Counted from the first letter of the stretch, positions 23,703 to 35,810 are shown. The stretch is DNA of 64,000 nucleotides from Delphinus delphis (GCF_949987515.2 NC_082684.1:47830006-47894005), one strand, 5' to 3'. The notes: generated from the letters alone by a model not told the origin. Numbers and translations are program-made.

Positions 23703-24309
23703 GAAGGACAGTAAACCACTTATTCAGCTTTACAGTTACACTAGTGAAGAAATAAATATATGCAGGTTTTAAAACTCTTATGGTCTTGTTTCTTGAGTCA
23801 AAAGAAACAAAAATTATTTAAGGTATAATTATATTACCCAGAGTTTCTTACCCCTATGAAATTGATTTAAATTGGTGAGTCATAAATATTAACAGTAGCT
23901 TTTGCCTAAATATAATTTAGTATTTTTAGTGTAATTGTTACTTTCAGATGGGATCCCTGGTATGTTTTGAGGTATAGGTATTTCTTTCATAAGATAGAAT
24001 TTTTTATGATTGCTAGGAACTAATGAAATTTTGCAATTATAACATTTGTAGCTAAGCTAAATGATGATTAGGATAATGACTGTTTAGTTACCTTTGTCCT
24101 ACAGTATTCCTCCAGATTATAGTTCCTGTCTAGTGAATGAGCAAGTCGTCAGGTATTAGAATGGAAGGTAGCATTTTGTTATCTAGTTCCTAATTTACTA
24201 CCTTTCATTCCATTTACCAATTAAACATTATTATTTTCATGCATAATGTTTTTCTTATCACCCACATTTGAGAAAGTCAGTTTGTTACTTTTAATCTTGA
24301 TTTTTATTA

Positions 24310-24850
24310 TGAATTATCTCAAGTATATACAAAAGTCTAGATTATATAACCACCAGTCAGTACTCCCCCTTGTTTAGCTTTTTAAGCATTACAGATATAA
24401 TCAAAATCTCCTCTGCAACTTCTCCCGTTCCCTTTTCTTCAGTCCAAAAGTAATCACTCTCTTAGATTTGCTGTTTATTCCCATATGTTTTTTAGATTAT
24501 TAGATTAGTATTCACATCGACAGTTTTTGGTCTGTTTTAGTAACTTTATAGTGCCATTCTGTTGCCATTCTGTGCCTCTGCAGTTTGCTTTCTGGTTCAG
24601 CTTAGGATTTTGAGATTTATCCATGCTGACACATGTAACTCCAGCTACTTGTTTTCTCTGTATATAATAATATTCCACTGCATGAATTTACCACAGTTTG
24701 TTTTCCTCTTTGGACATTTAGGATGTTTGCAGTTTTTTGCTATTATAAACAGTGCTGTAATAAAAAATTGTCTATACATCTCCTTGTACAAATGTGCCAG
24801 AATTTCTGTAGAGTATATACCTAGGAATGGAACTGTTTCTCTGATTACCA
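24310..24850 (-). mobile_element. old LINE (L1ME-type) 3' fragment, antisense
   Basis: 'gttttttgctattataaaca', 'cagtgctgtaataaaaaatt' and 'gtagagtatatacctaggaa' are the antisense of the region before the 3' end of old L1 elements. Confidence 0.6.
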
Positions 24851-24924
24851 GTGAATCTGAGCATATTTCATATTATAGTTTTATTGACTGTTTGGATTTC
24901 CTGTTCTGTGAAAATCTTGTTATA

Positions 24925-25560
24925 TCAGAGTCCAGTCAGGAGACAGAAACCACACAGTAATTTCAACAGAGAAAGTGTAACATAACAGAGGAATGAAGTC
25001 ACAGGACAAGGAGAACTCTATGAAACATAGAGAAATAGCAGATGCAGGTAGCAGCCACCATCCCTAGGACTGAGATAGAGCACTCAAGGAAGAGGCTATT
25101 TCCTCTCAGTGTTGAGATTCTGACCCAGAGAGTGTGACAGTAGTCACTGAGGTGCTATCCCTCTGGGACTGCTGGAAATCTGCCCTCTGGAGTGCTGAGG
25201 GGAATCCTTCCACAGGAACTCACCACAGGCTGCCTGAGCGGGTGTGGAAAAAGTATTTCAAGGGGAGGTGCCTAGCAGGTGACATTCCACAGTGAAACTG
25301 CCTGCAGGACTGTGGTCCTGGGCAAAGCTGCCCATGGGAGGGTGCCACTGCTGTTAGCACCTGGGCACTAAAAAAATAAAATTCACTCCCTGCAAGAATT
25401 CAATAAGGTGAGCACACTGGAACCAGAGAGAGAAACCCCTTCCTCATCCATTATAAAGGACAATTTGGTAGAAGTAATTCAGCAAAATGTTAGCCACATA
25501 ATGGTTTAAGTGGGCCTCTGTGGGGCTGCTCTAGAACCCTAGCCACCATTTATAGCGTTA
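24925..25560. mobile_element. unassigned old interspersed repeat
   Basis: 'tcagagtccagtcaggagac' and the following GC-richer text look like a degraded mammalian repeat, but I cannot name its family or exact ends. Confidence 0.35.
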
Positions 25561-26034
25561 ATCCTATGAGAAGTATATTCAGAGTACTAGATAGTAAATA
25601 CTAGGTATTAAGTATTTTTCTTAATCTTCCACCTGTTTTCTATCCTCCTTGTCTCTCATATCTCCTTCCCCTTATGTCTTCTAATTTTCTTATATCTCAT
25701 CCTTTCTTATTTCTTCTTCCTCTGAATAGCAATACTCCACCATTCCTATTTTCCGTTACTCTGTGACTTCCTTCATCTTTAAGTCCTCTGTGGTCAGATG
25801 TGCTCTGTAAGTTTCTAGAGCAGCGAATTATAGGCATGCTTTGTACCCGGGTGTGTAAAGCTGTAAGGGCATAGTGAAGCTGGAGGGAAAGTGTCAAGAC
25901 TTTCTCTCTATACATATCATACATTGCAAAGTACAATATGGGTTAAAATAGTTCTTGGAAACAGTCCTTTAGAAATCTTATAATTATTCCCTCTGCCTTC
26001 TGGTATAAGTCTAGCTTTTTAATACCTAAAATTC

Positions 26035-26287
26035 TTTTTTTTTTTTTTTTTTTACAATGTATGTATGTATTTATTTATTTTTGGCTGTGCCAAGTCTTAG
26101 TTGCAGCATGCGGGATCTTTGTTGCGGCATGCAGGATCTGTTTTAGTTGTGGCATGCGAGATCTTTAGTGTGGCATGCGAACCCTTAGTTGCAGCATGTG
26201 GGATCTGGTTCCCCAACCAGGGATCGAACCTGGGCCCCCAGCATTGGGAGCGTGGAGTCTTAGCCACTGGACCACCAGGAAAGTCCC
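26035..26287 (-). mobile_element. CHR-1-like SINE, antisense
   Basis: T tract, 'ttggctgtgccaagtcttag', repeated 'cggcatgcaggatct' units, 'accagggatcgaacctggg' and 'ccactggaccaccaggaaag'. Flanks repeat aatacMtaaaatYc (26021-26034 and 26288-26301) with two differences, so it is older than the CHR-2 copies. Confidence 0.88.
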
Positions 26288-27221
26288 AATACATAAAATC
26301 CTTTTTCCTAGAATTCCCCTACCCACACATAAGAGATCCACTCAGGCTTTTGCTTAAATGAAGGAAGTGTTCATAGTGGAAAATGGACCTTGTAATTGTT
26401 TTCTAGTCAAGGAGAACCCACATTTTTCTTTTGATTCCAGTAAAGGCCCATCTTTTATTATGATTTGCCTAAGAGTTATAATTAGGATAATAACTTGGTT
26501 ATTTTCTTCCAGGCAGGTGGTAATGATAAGTACTAGTCTTTATTAAGTTTAAATTGACTTTCAGTGAGTGTTTTATAAATGAAACGTAATTCTTTGTTAA
26601 TCTAGTTCCAGCATATTAATTTAATCCATTAGCCCTTTGAAAAATTTGTCTCTGGTCCCTGTCTACATACTCTGTTGTATAACAGATGTATCCAGATCTT
26701 TCCATTCCATAACTACAAAGTGAGGTGACATTTTAAATATATATCTGTGCAAGCCCCTATCAGCATGAGATTCTGTTGCATATGATTTTTAAAAGCCAGA
26801 ATAACAGTGGCTTTAAACACAAAAGGCTCTATTTCTCTGTACTTAGAGGGAATATGGATGTCTAGAGTTCAGGGCAATGTGACAGCTCCACTGTAATCAG
26901 GGACAGAGGCTGCTTCTGTTATTCAGCTTTCCATTCTTTGTAAGTGACTTGATCTAAGAGAGTTTCAGGAGCTCAAGACATAGGTAGCGGAAAAGAAAGA
27001 GGAGAAGGTCAAAGAGCTGTACCACCAGTAATTTCTGCTATATCCTATTACCCAGATTCAATCACATGACCAAACCTAGCTGCCCAAGGAGACCAGAAAT
27101 AGTCTTTTTACTGAACATATTACTGCCCTGAATAAATTGGTATTCTTCTATAAGGAATAGGAGGAGGATAGATACAGGATGGGCATCTAGCAGTTTCTTC
27201 CAAAATATGTGATCTTTATTT

Positions 27222-27900
27222 TTGCTGAATGTATTAGGATTCTCCTGAGAATAACAGAGATTATAAGGAATTGGCTTGTGCAGGTTTGGAGGTTGGCGAG
27301 TCCGAAATTTACAGAGATGTCCCAGTTCAAATCCAGAGGCCAGCTGGCTACTGTTAGAGCCAGGAAGCGCCAGTGTTCCTGTTCAAATCACCAAGCAAGA
27401 AGAGCTGAATATTCCAGTTTGAAGGCTGTTGACAGAATTCCTTCTTATTTGAGGGAGGGTTAGCCTTTTCTTCTCTTCAGGCCTTCAACTGATTGGATGA
27501 GGCCCACCCACATTATGGAGGGCAGTCTCCTTTCCTCAGTCTATGGATTTAAATGTTAATCTCATCCAAAAACACCTACACATTGACATGTACACACTGC
27601 TATATTTAAAATAAATAACAAGGACCTACTGTATAGCACAGGGAACTGTGCTGAATATTCTGTAATAACCTAAATGGGAAAAGAATTTGAAAGAATAGAT
27701 ACATGTATATGTATAACTGAATCACTTTGCTCTACACCTGAAACTAACACAACACTGCTAATCAAATGTACTCCAATATAAAATAAAAATAAACAAATAA
27801 ATAAAAACAGAAAAACAAAAACACCCTCACAGAAACACCCAGAATGTTTGACCAAATATCTTGGTACCCTGTGGCTCAGTCAAGTTGATACATAAGATTA
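27222..27900 (+). mobile_element. old LTR-like interspersed repeat, split by an L1 end
   Basis: Begins 'tgtattaggattctcctgag', has 'gattataaggaattggcttg', 'gattggatgaggcccaccca', then after the L1 insertion 'accctcacagaaacacccag' and 'tcaagttgatacataagatt'. A familiar mammalian consensus; family name uncertain. Confidence 0.6.
27577..27815 (+). mobile_element. LINE-1 3' end, 239 bp, sense strand
   Basis: Same L1 3' UTR text as at 20994 ('aaggacctactgtatagcac', 'ctctacacctgaaactaaca') with an A-rich tail. Flanks repeat caaaaacacc (27567-27576 and 27816-27825). Confidence 0.9.
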
Positions 27901-28462
27901 ACCACTCTGCATATAAAACTAAAACATGTATATTGCCGACATGCCAAACATTATAGATACTTATAATATGGAAACAGAAAGATCCTTATAGTCCCACGTC
28001 CCCAAGATATCTGTTAATAATAGTTTAGTGTATTTTTCTCCACTTATTTTCAGTACATATGTATACTTTTATAAAACAGGATTATACTATTTATACATAC
28101 ATATGCACATGCACAAATATATATACATGTAGTATTATGATTTAATTTTTTCATTTCTATTTTAGATATTATTCCATGTCTTCTGAGCATTATCTCACTA
28201 TGGGTTATTATCCATTCATTCATATTTTGATTTATTTAATGAATATTTTTAACACCTGCTATGTGCCAAGCATCATTTACATAGTCAATCATCTATTGGT
28301 AGAAATATAGGTCATTTCGTTTGTTTGTTTTTATTTGTTTTCTATTGTAAAATGAGATAAACATCTTTGTACTGTATCTTTAGGCATTTTTGCAAGAGTT
28401 CTTATAAAGTGTATTTCTAGAATTGATCTGTAAAAGATAGAAGTGTTTTTAGGTTTTAAAAG

Positions 28463-28645
28463 GTACTGCTAGGCCAGAGTTTCTCAGCCTCCGCACAGTT
28501 GACATTTTGGGCCAGACAATTCATTGTTGCTGGGAGGGGTGATGTGGGGTGTGGGGAGCTGTCTTGTGCACTGTAGGATGTTTAGCAACATCCCTGGCCT
28601 AGATGCCAGCACCACCACCACCCCAAACCTTGATGAGTGAGGGAT
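28463..28645 (+). mobile_element. MER5A-type (hAT-Charlie) element, partial
   Basis: 'gccagagtttctcagcctcc', 'agttgacattttgggccaga', 'gcactgtaggatgtttagca' and 'acatccctggcctagatgcc' follow the MER5A consensus; the right inverted end is lost. Confidence 0.82.
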
Positions 28646-29300
28646 GAATCTGAGGGTGACTTAGGCGATAAAATGTATAGTCCTCAGTGTGTGTCCAGCT
28701 ATAGTTGTAAGACACATGTAAGGAGACATCTTGGATGACTTCCAGATTTCTGTCTTGGGTGACCAGCTAAATACTGTCAGCACACCACTTGCCATGATAG
28801 GGAATACAGGTGGAGTAACAGGTTTGTGTTCTGTTTTGTTTCTTCCAGGAAACTAATGTGTTCCATGGCTATTTGTGATTCTGGTAACTATTGATCTTTC
28901 TACTAGGAGATGTTCAGTTGGCAGTTGAATGTTTGGATGTAGAATTCAAGACAGAGGCCTGAACCAAAATGATGTAGTACTTGACCGCATACTGCTGGAA
29001 TTCAAAGCTTAGGTGTAAAGCTCCCAAGACATCTATCCAGAGGATACGTGCTTAGATTTATTTGGGTGGCCAAAAAGTGCCTTCGGTTTTTAAGTTAAAA
29101 TAAAAGACACATTTTTAATTTTCACCAAGAAATTTATTGAAGAACATACTCACCCTTTTCTTCCACTGCCTTCTGCCATTTTTCAGGCAACTACATAAAT
29201 CCATCTTCCCAAAATTTTTATCTTTTTGAGAAAAAAACGATTCCAGGGTGACTTTTATAGTCTTCCAGGGAATTGAAATTTTTTCCATTAAGAGAATTTT

Positions 29301-29832
29301 TTCTTTTTGTCTTTTGGTTTGTTTGTTTGTTTTTTGCGGTACGCGGGCCTCTCACTGTTGTGACCTCTCCCGTTGCGGAGCACAGGCTCTGGACGTGCAG
29401 GCTCAGCGGCCATGGCTCACGGGCCCAGCCGCTCCGCGGCATGTAGGATCTTCCCGGACCGGGGCACGAACCCGTGTCCCCTGCATCGGCAGGCGGACTC
29501 TCAACCACCAGGGAAGCCTGAGAATTTTTTCTTTTTATTTATTTTTGGTTGCATTGGATCTTCATTGCTGTGCCCGGGCTCCCTCTAGTTGCGGCAAGCA
29601 GGGGGCCACTCTTTGTTGCGGTGCACGGGGCTCTCACTGCGGTGGCCTCTCCCGTTGCGGAGCACGGGCTCCAGGCGCACAGGCTTCAGCAGTTGTGGCA
29701 CGCGGGCTCAGTAGTTGTGGCACACGGGCTGAGGCGCTCCACAGCATGTGGGATCCTCCCAGACCAGGTCTCGAACCCGTTTCTCCCGCATTGGCAGGTG
29801 GATTCCTAACTACTGCACCACTAAGGAAGCCC
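29301..29832 (-). mobile_element. CHR SINE, long form, in the mariner (host of a second SINE)
   Basis: The body is at 29537-29832 ('ggttgcattggatcttcatt' to 'ctgcaccactaaggaagccc'). Flanks repeat aagagaatttt (29290-29300 and 29833-29843). A younger CHR-2 copy sits in its T-rich edge. Confidence 0.88.
29309..29519 (-). mobile_element. CHR-2-type SINE inside the long CHR SINE
   Basis: 'gcggtacgcgggcctctcac' to 'caaccaccagggaagcct', lacking the usual 'ctgcgc' before the final ccaccag. Flanks repeat gagaattttttcttttt perfectly (29292-29308 and 29520-29536). Confidence 0.92.
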
Positions 29833-29844
29833 AAGAGAATTTTG

Positions 29845-30731
29845 TAAAGACCTAAATAAATGGAAATCCGGAGGTGCAATATCTGGTGAATACAGCAGAT
29901 GAATCGGAACTTCCCAACCAAGCTGTAACAGTTTTTACCTGGTCATCAAAGAAACATGCGGTCTTGCATTATCTTGATGGAAGATTATGCATTTTCTGTT
30001 GACTAATTCTGGATGCTTTTCGTCAAGTGCTGCTTTCAGTTGGTCTAATTGGGACAGTACTTGTTGGAATTAATCGTTTGGTTTTCCAGAAGGAGCTCAT
30101 AATAGAGGACTCCCTTGCAATCCCACCATATACACAACATCACCTTCTTTGGATGCAGACTGGCCTTTGGTGTGGTGGGTGGTGGTTCATTTCGCTTGCC
30201 CCATGATCTCTTCCATGCCACATTATTGCATAGTATCCACTTTTCATCGCCTGTCACAATTTGTTTATAAAATGGAACGTTTTCATTATGTTTACATAGA
30301 GAATTGCATGCAGAAATATAGTCAAGAAGGTTTTTTTTTTTTTTGCTTAACTTACGTGGAGCCCAAACATCAAAGTGATGAACATAACCAAGCTGGTGCA
30401 AATGATTTTCAGCGCTTGATTTGGATATTTTGAGTATGTCGGCTATCTCCCGCGTGCTATAACGTTGATTGTTCTCAATTAATGTCTTGATTTGATCACT
30501 ATCAACTTAAACTGAGCTACCTGACCGTGAAGCATCGTCCTTAGAGAAATCTCCAGCACAAAACTTCTCAAACCACTTTTGACACATTCGATCAGTCACA
30601 GCACCTTCTCCATAGGTTGCACAAATCTTTTTTTGCATTTCAGTTGCGTTTTTACCTTTCTTGAAATAATAAAGCATAATATGCTGAAAATGTTGCTTTC
30701 TTCGGTCTTCAATATTAAAATAGCTACACAA
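29845..30731 (-). pseudogene. mariner transposase, broken
   Basis: The N-terminal helix-turn-helix part is at 30731-30507 (RRKQHFQHIMLYYFKKGKNA). The catalytic part begins at about 30401. The catalytic Asp codons are at 30246-30248 (TGDEKW), 29971-29973 (HQDNARPH) and 29866-29868 (APPDFHLF). Exactly 34 codons separate the second and third, the DD34D signature. It is dead: a stop lies after SRSGSSV near 30507, a one-base deletion near 30044 shifts the frame after NKYC, a TAA is at 29935-29937, and SINEs cut into the 3' part. The group resembles the mammalian mariners related to the one fused in SETMAR. Confidence 0.9.
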
Positions 30732-31134
30732 AAATTCACCAGTTTTGATGTTTTTTTAAATGCACGCTGATATGACAGCTGTCACATACAATTTAACAAA
30801 ATTGTTTTGAATGAAGTGAAAGACTAAGTGCTACTAGAGCCATCTTATGAAAAAAACCGAATGAACTTTTTGGCCAATCCAATATTAGGCTCAAGAGAGG
30901 AAAGGATTTGAGAGTGTAGATGTGTGCTAAAACTTGTTTTACTCTTTTTAACTCTACTTTTTACTTCCATGGTTTTTATGGGGAGGCATGCTTGCCTCTG
31001 GTTTGTAAGTCTCATAATAGCCTGGCAATGTAAAATTTCCCAAATTATTTATTTAAAAATTACGAATACAACTAACTAGCTTGTATATCTTGGGGAGAGA
31101 GATAAAAAGGGACGAGAATGTAGGTTGCATTGTG

Positions 31135-31315
31135 TAGTAGAAAGAGTTTGAGTGAACTTTGGAGTCAACATTGGTTAGAATCTTGGTTCTCATAATACTT
31201 GTTTGCCTCTAGGCAAATTATTTAGGTTCACTAAGAGTCATTTTACTCATTTGTAAAACTGGGGAAGTCATAGCTGTCTTTAAGGTTACTGTTAAGATTA
31301 AATGAGATGAGCTTT
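31135..31315 (+). mobile_element. MIR
   Basis: 'agaaagagtttgagtgaact', 'ttgcctctaggcaaattatt', 'tcatttgtaaaactggggaa' and 'taagattaaatgagatgagc' follow MIR order. Confidence 0.72.
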
Positions 31316-32139
31316 TGGATGTGGAGGATAATGGCAGCTGTCCAAATCTAAATCTCTCCACACATTCTCCCCAAAAGCCACATACACATAAACCATACAT
31401 AGCTGACACCTTTAGTATTACTACGAGAGAGACAATACCACAAATTTTAAATTACTTGTAAGTAAAGAAACAGCAAATTACACTAGTTCTTGTTACTGCT
31501 ATAAACCTCTGAATCTGGAGACTGGGGCAGGCAGAGGCTTAAGAGACAGTGAAAATAGAGAGGAGATTAGAGGTTAAAATGAAGCACAAAGGCACCCTCA
31601 GAAAGAAAATGTCCTCCACACAACTGGCAAAATACGAACACAGGCTTGGGACTTGGTAATTCATAGCACTAACTGTAGGGAGGGTGTGTGAAAGTGAGAG
31701 GGACCAGAAGTAGTAACATCAGAGAAACATTGCTGGTGGGAGAGGAGAAAGAAAAGATACTGCCCCTTGGAGCCATGGCAATAAGAGGAAAGAAGAAGTA
31801 AGGAGAAAGTGAAGGGTCCTGGAGAAATGAAAGAAGAACAAGGCACACCAATCCAGTCTTCACTCACCACTACCACCACTGCCACCACCATAACATCCAT
31901 CCATTAAAGGAGCTGCTCTTAATAATCTGCAGCAGCAGACACTCTGGAACTAAGAAGTCCATCCATAAAATGCTCATGAACAGAAATAAATTAAATGCCA
32001 TACAAAGCTACTCTAAGAGGAATACAGAAAATGTGAGATCAGTACATTTCCACTGATTATAGTTCTTCCCCCAAAAGCAAACACAAAACAGAGAGAAACT
32101 GTATTGTAACACTCCAACCAAATATTCTCAAACAAACTT

Positions 32140-32205
32140 AGGGACATACTAATAGGGGCACTGCTGAAAGGAATGTTGATGTAAGGGGCACTGATGAAAG
32201 GAAGG
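32140..32205. repeat. imperfect tandem duplication
   Basis: 'aggggcactgctgaaaggaa' recurs as 'aggggcactgatgaaaggaa' 27-30 bp later. Confidence 0.75.
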
Positions 32206-33019
32206 AAAACAACCAAAAGAATGAAAATGAGATGCAGAAAGAAGTAAAAAGGTTCAGAGAGGAAGTGGTTGAAATGCAATACAGGCAAAGGAAGACCCAA
32301 CATACTTATAATTGGAGTCTCTGAAGACGAAATCAGTGGAACAGAACTAATACAAGGAAACTTTTCAGAAATAAGAGGAAAACTGAAATCTACAAATTAA
32401 AAGGACCCACCTTGGCAAATTGATTCAGAGCAATGAACTCTGAGTCATAAACTGTTAGAATTTAAAGACTAGTAAAACTGTTAGTAATTTTAAAGGCAAA
32501 TTTTTTTCTGGGCCTCCTGGTGGGGGGAAAAATCACATTACTAATAAAATTAGGCTTACATCAGACTTCTCTAGAATGCTATACAAAGGAAGGCTACAGT
32601 AGAGCATTTTTTAAAACTCAAGGAAACAAAGTTCAAGGTAGCCAACCTGTCCTTCGAGTATCAAGGCTATAGATAAGCAGCTTTGAACATGAAAGATTTT
32701 AAGAAATCTTTAGTGAGAATTTAATATATTGTAGATCCAAGACTAAAACAGTGGTGGGGACATGGGTGTAATTGTTATATGTAAGTGGGTAGAGAGAGAA
32801 AGGGGAAAATAGAATAAGATCATTCTCTATTATATAAGTAATAAGTGGGAATTTTGGATACCACTTAAAATGGACGGACCAGGTAATAAAAGTTTAAATA
32901 AACAAAAAAGAGACTTAGGACACTGTAAAATACATTCATACTCACACATGCATGTGTGAAGGTAGCCCCTAGAACCAAAAATGCAAATATTCCTAAATAC
33001 CAAAAGAATTTTTTTGAAA

Positions 33020-33075
33020 AGCAAAATCAACTAGAGAGAGTAAGTAAAATCATCAACTAGAGAGAGTAAGAATAA
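33020..33075. repeat. 26-bp tandem duplication
   Basis: 'atcaactagagagagtaag' occurs twice in succession (near 33026 and 33051). Confidence 0.8.
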
Positions 33076-33300
33076 TAAAAAATAGTAATTATAGAAAAAG
33101 AGAGTTCAAACATATCAGTTATATCAGTAAGCATAAATGAGCTTAACTCACCTATTAAAAGATTTTAAATGGGTTCATAAAGCAAAACCCAATTCTGTGC
33201 TGTATACAAGAGACACATCTAAAACAGAGAAAAGGGTTAAAAATAAAGGGATGTACAAAAACATCACAGGCAAATGGAAGCAATAAGAAAGCGGGGGTTT

Positions 33301-33495
33301 TTGCGGTATGCGGGCCTCTCACTGTTGTGGCCTCTCCCGTTGCGGAGCACAGGCTCCGGACACGCAGGCTCAGCGGCCATGGCTCACGGGCGCAGCCGCT
33401 CCGCGGCATGTGGGATCTTCCCGGACCGGGGCACGAACCCATGTCCCCTGCATTGGCAGGCAGACTCTCAACCACTGCGCCACCAGGGAAGCTCA
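33301..33495 (-). mobile_element. CHR-2-type SINE with almost no A tail
   Basis: 'gcggtatgcgggcctctcac' to 'gccaccagggaagctc'. The flank repeat gggggttt (33293-33300 and 33496-33503) abuts the body nearly directly, with only about two T before gcggt. Confidence 0.9.
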
Positions 33496-35001
33496 GGGGG
33501 TTTGTAATCTTGATAGACAAAGTAGAATCTAGCACACACGCAAAAAATCATCAAACACAACAGAGTGTACTTTATAATGTTAAAACCCAAAATTCTCAAC
33601 GAATTTATATTTTTGAGTATCTGTCCACCAAATAACACAGCAAACATCTGACTATAGAAGAATTGCTATAGCAGAATAAAGGATAACGCAAGAAGAATTA
33701 GAAACACATAATAGGAGATTTTGAATACATCACAGTATAAGTCTGGTACAAGATGTTTCAGGATCATCTAGTAAATTTTGTTTCAAACCAGGAATTGGCC
33801 GTTTCTTTAAGGAAATGATATTTAGAGATCACGATCTTTATATCAGGAGTGCTCACTTATACGGGGTTGGTCTTTATTTCTAGGCCTTTTTGGCACACAG
33901 AGCTTAGGATAATTTTTTTTAATAGAAAATATACATCTTTATTTCATGCTGACATTTCTAATTGAAATTTAAAATACAGATTTATTTCTTTGATTTTTAT
34001 ATTTGTATCTCTTTTTACCTGTGCTAAAAATCTTGGTTTCTTATGATATTAATTTATTCTAATGATGAATAAAATTAATATATTCATCTTAATCTACAGT
34101 TTCAAATTAACAATACCAATATTATTACAATTATAACAGTGTAGCTACTGCAAAAGTTTTAAGATATGTTTGCAGTTCTTTTTGTACATGGGGTATATCC
34201 TAATATGTATATACAAATTACTGTGTTTTGAATCCTCTTGAAATAACTTCACTATATGTGGTTAAACCACCAACTCTGTATAGTAAGGTTCATTTTTTTT
34301 TTAATTTTGCTTTTTAGTTTTAGGGTTTTGTTGTTTCAATTTTATTTTTGCTTTATGGGTTTTTAAAAAAGTTATTTTAAAGGATTCAAGATAACTAACA
34401 GTTGTGGTTTATAAATAGCAACTAAAAGTCTTAGGTTTATGGGACACTGTTTAATCAAAGAAATGTTCAGTTTTTCAAAGAAATTTTTTCTCAGTTTTTT
34501 TCTGAAATGGTTGAGGAATTTACTGTAATTAAAAGTTTCACTTATTCCCGTATACTCTCTGGGAGCCCTTGACCTCCAAGGCAGCCCTAAAAAATGTACC
34601 ACACTATGACAATACACATTATTTCTAAACTACTTGTGGAAATTTATCTCAATATTTTCTAAGACATTGGAACTATCACTGGAGTCTTGCATGAAGTTTG
34701 TCAACCCCTTAGCCTACTAATTTTGGTTACTTGGGGCCTCAGTTACATAGGTAACGCTCCTCTCCCTTTCTAATGCCAAAGTACCTTTTACGTGTACTAT
34801 TTAATACAAGTAAAATTATATGTTGTAAGCAAAATTATATACTGTGGCTTGATGTCTGAAATTTAAAACTTTAAATGATTCTATTGGATCACGAAAGTCT
34901 GTTTTTGCCACAGCAGTAGTAAAATATAAAATTGTAGTTACTATTTCACTTCCTGAGAGGTTGGATCCTAAAACATATAATTCTGTGATTTCCCTTTTCA
35001 G

Positions 35002-35175
35002 AGTCCGATAAAATACCAGTAATGCGTGGACAGTGGTTTATTGATGGTACTTGGCAGCCGCTAGAAGAAGAAGAAAGTAATTTAATTGAGCAAGAACATC
35101 TTAGCTGTTTTAGAGGTCAGCAGATGCAGGAAAGTTTTGATGTTGAAGTGTCAAAACCCATAGATGGAAAAGATG
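35002..35175 (+). CDS. DDHD1: DDHD1 exon, probably exon 2 (174 nt, phase 1 to 1)
   Basis: This exon encodes 57 complete codons from SDKIPVMRGQWF to VSKPIDGKD, between the acceptor tttcccttttcag and the donor G|gtaagacc. The first two bases, AG, complete a codon begun in the previous exon, most simply CAG (Gln). The exon covers the linker with the GQWFIDGTWQPLEEEE and IEQEHL motifs, which follows the WWE-like N-terminal region in the family and precedes the lipase fold. From memory, human DDHD1 differs at only a few positions here, such as Asn/Ser in QQMQESF and Ile/Val in FDVEV. The acceptor reads CAGAG, so splicing at the second AG would shift the frame. The frame is open throughout and the family match is unambiguous. 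Confidence 0.96.
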
Positions 35176-35810
35176 GTAAGACCAGTTAATATATTTAATA
35201 TGTTTTGTAAACCAAGTAAGTTCTTGATAAAGTTTAGAGTGGTTCCTAAGTTTAAAATAGTAATTCAGAAGTGTTAGAATTTATACAATTTGATTATTTC
35301 AAACATGTGATTATTATTTTAGAATTTAAAACTATAAATTTCTGAACTATTTCCATTTTTATTTTACTTAATATGTGTTTTCATGGACATGACACATGAT
35401 TTACTATAAATGTACAAATTGGTATAATATGCTCTCTGAATTAGTTCTTTTGAGTAGCTTTTTAGTCATCAAAGAAAATTGAACTTATAAAAAATCCCTT
35501 GTCATTATATCAAAAGAGCAGTTTTGCTAATATTTTAATGTTGGTTCTTTTCCTGAAGTTTAAAAAACTTTAATTTCTTTTGTATAAGTCCCTTTTAGGT
35601 GTCTCCATATTGATAACCGTATCAACTTTTAGTTTGAAACAGTCTACTCCTTATATTTCCTTATTTGGCATTTGGATAGTTTTTCTTTCAATAGTTTAAA
35701 ATACTTATATACTAGCCAAGATTGCCATGTTTCATTATGTGTCTGATCTTGAGTAAAATTCAAAATGTGTGGTAAAGTTAAAAATACTTCTGTTGTTCCA
35801 TTTACTGCAG
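35176..35810 (+). other. intron before the microexon
   Basis: AT-rich intron with a standard donor (gtaag) and acceptor (tttactgcag). No repeat insertion is recognised, which is unusual for this window and fits a short intron kept free of insertions next to an alternative exon. Confidence 0.8.

Larger units (their letters stand above)
29061..30882 (-). mobile_element. mariner DNA transposon, complete ends, inactive
   Basis: Left end tttgggtggccaaaaagtgc and right end (reverse complement) ttggattggccaaaaagttc are matching inverted repeats of about 30 bp, bordered by TA at 29059-29060 and 30883-30884, the mariner target duplication. Removing two SINEs leaves about 1.28 kb, the normal mariner length. 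The transposase lies on the minus strand. Confidence 0.93.
32250..33790 (+). mobile_element. old L1M/HAL1-type LINE, sense strand, degraded
   Basis: A translated piece reads IIGVSEDEISGTELIQGNFSE, like old L1/HAL1 ORF1. Further on 'ctgtatacaagagacacatc' and 'catcacaggcaaatggaagc' correspond to the ORF2 endonuclease. A CHR-2 SINE interrupts it. Confidence 0.6.
1..35001 (+). other. DDHD1 intron 1 (3' portion)
   Basis: No coding exon is recognisable in this stretch. Besides the repeats listed separately, 1-778, 1370-2897, 3117-4744, 5190-5999, 6190-7015, 18950-19394, 20150-20977, 21600-22140, 23705-24310, 25560-26020, 26305-27200, 27905-28460, 28680-29058 and 33800-34980 look like AT-rich unique or too-degraded sequence. 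I see no promoter, CpG island or conserved RNA gene. Short ORFs are scattered at chance frequency. Confidence 0.85.

Noticed and set aside
1..35001. first coding exon or promoter of DDHD1
   Set aside because: The expected GC-rich N-terminal coding exon and CpG island are absent, so they must lie upstream of the window.
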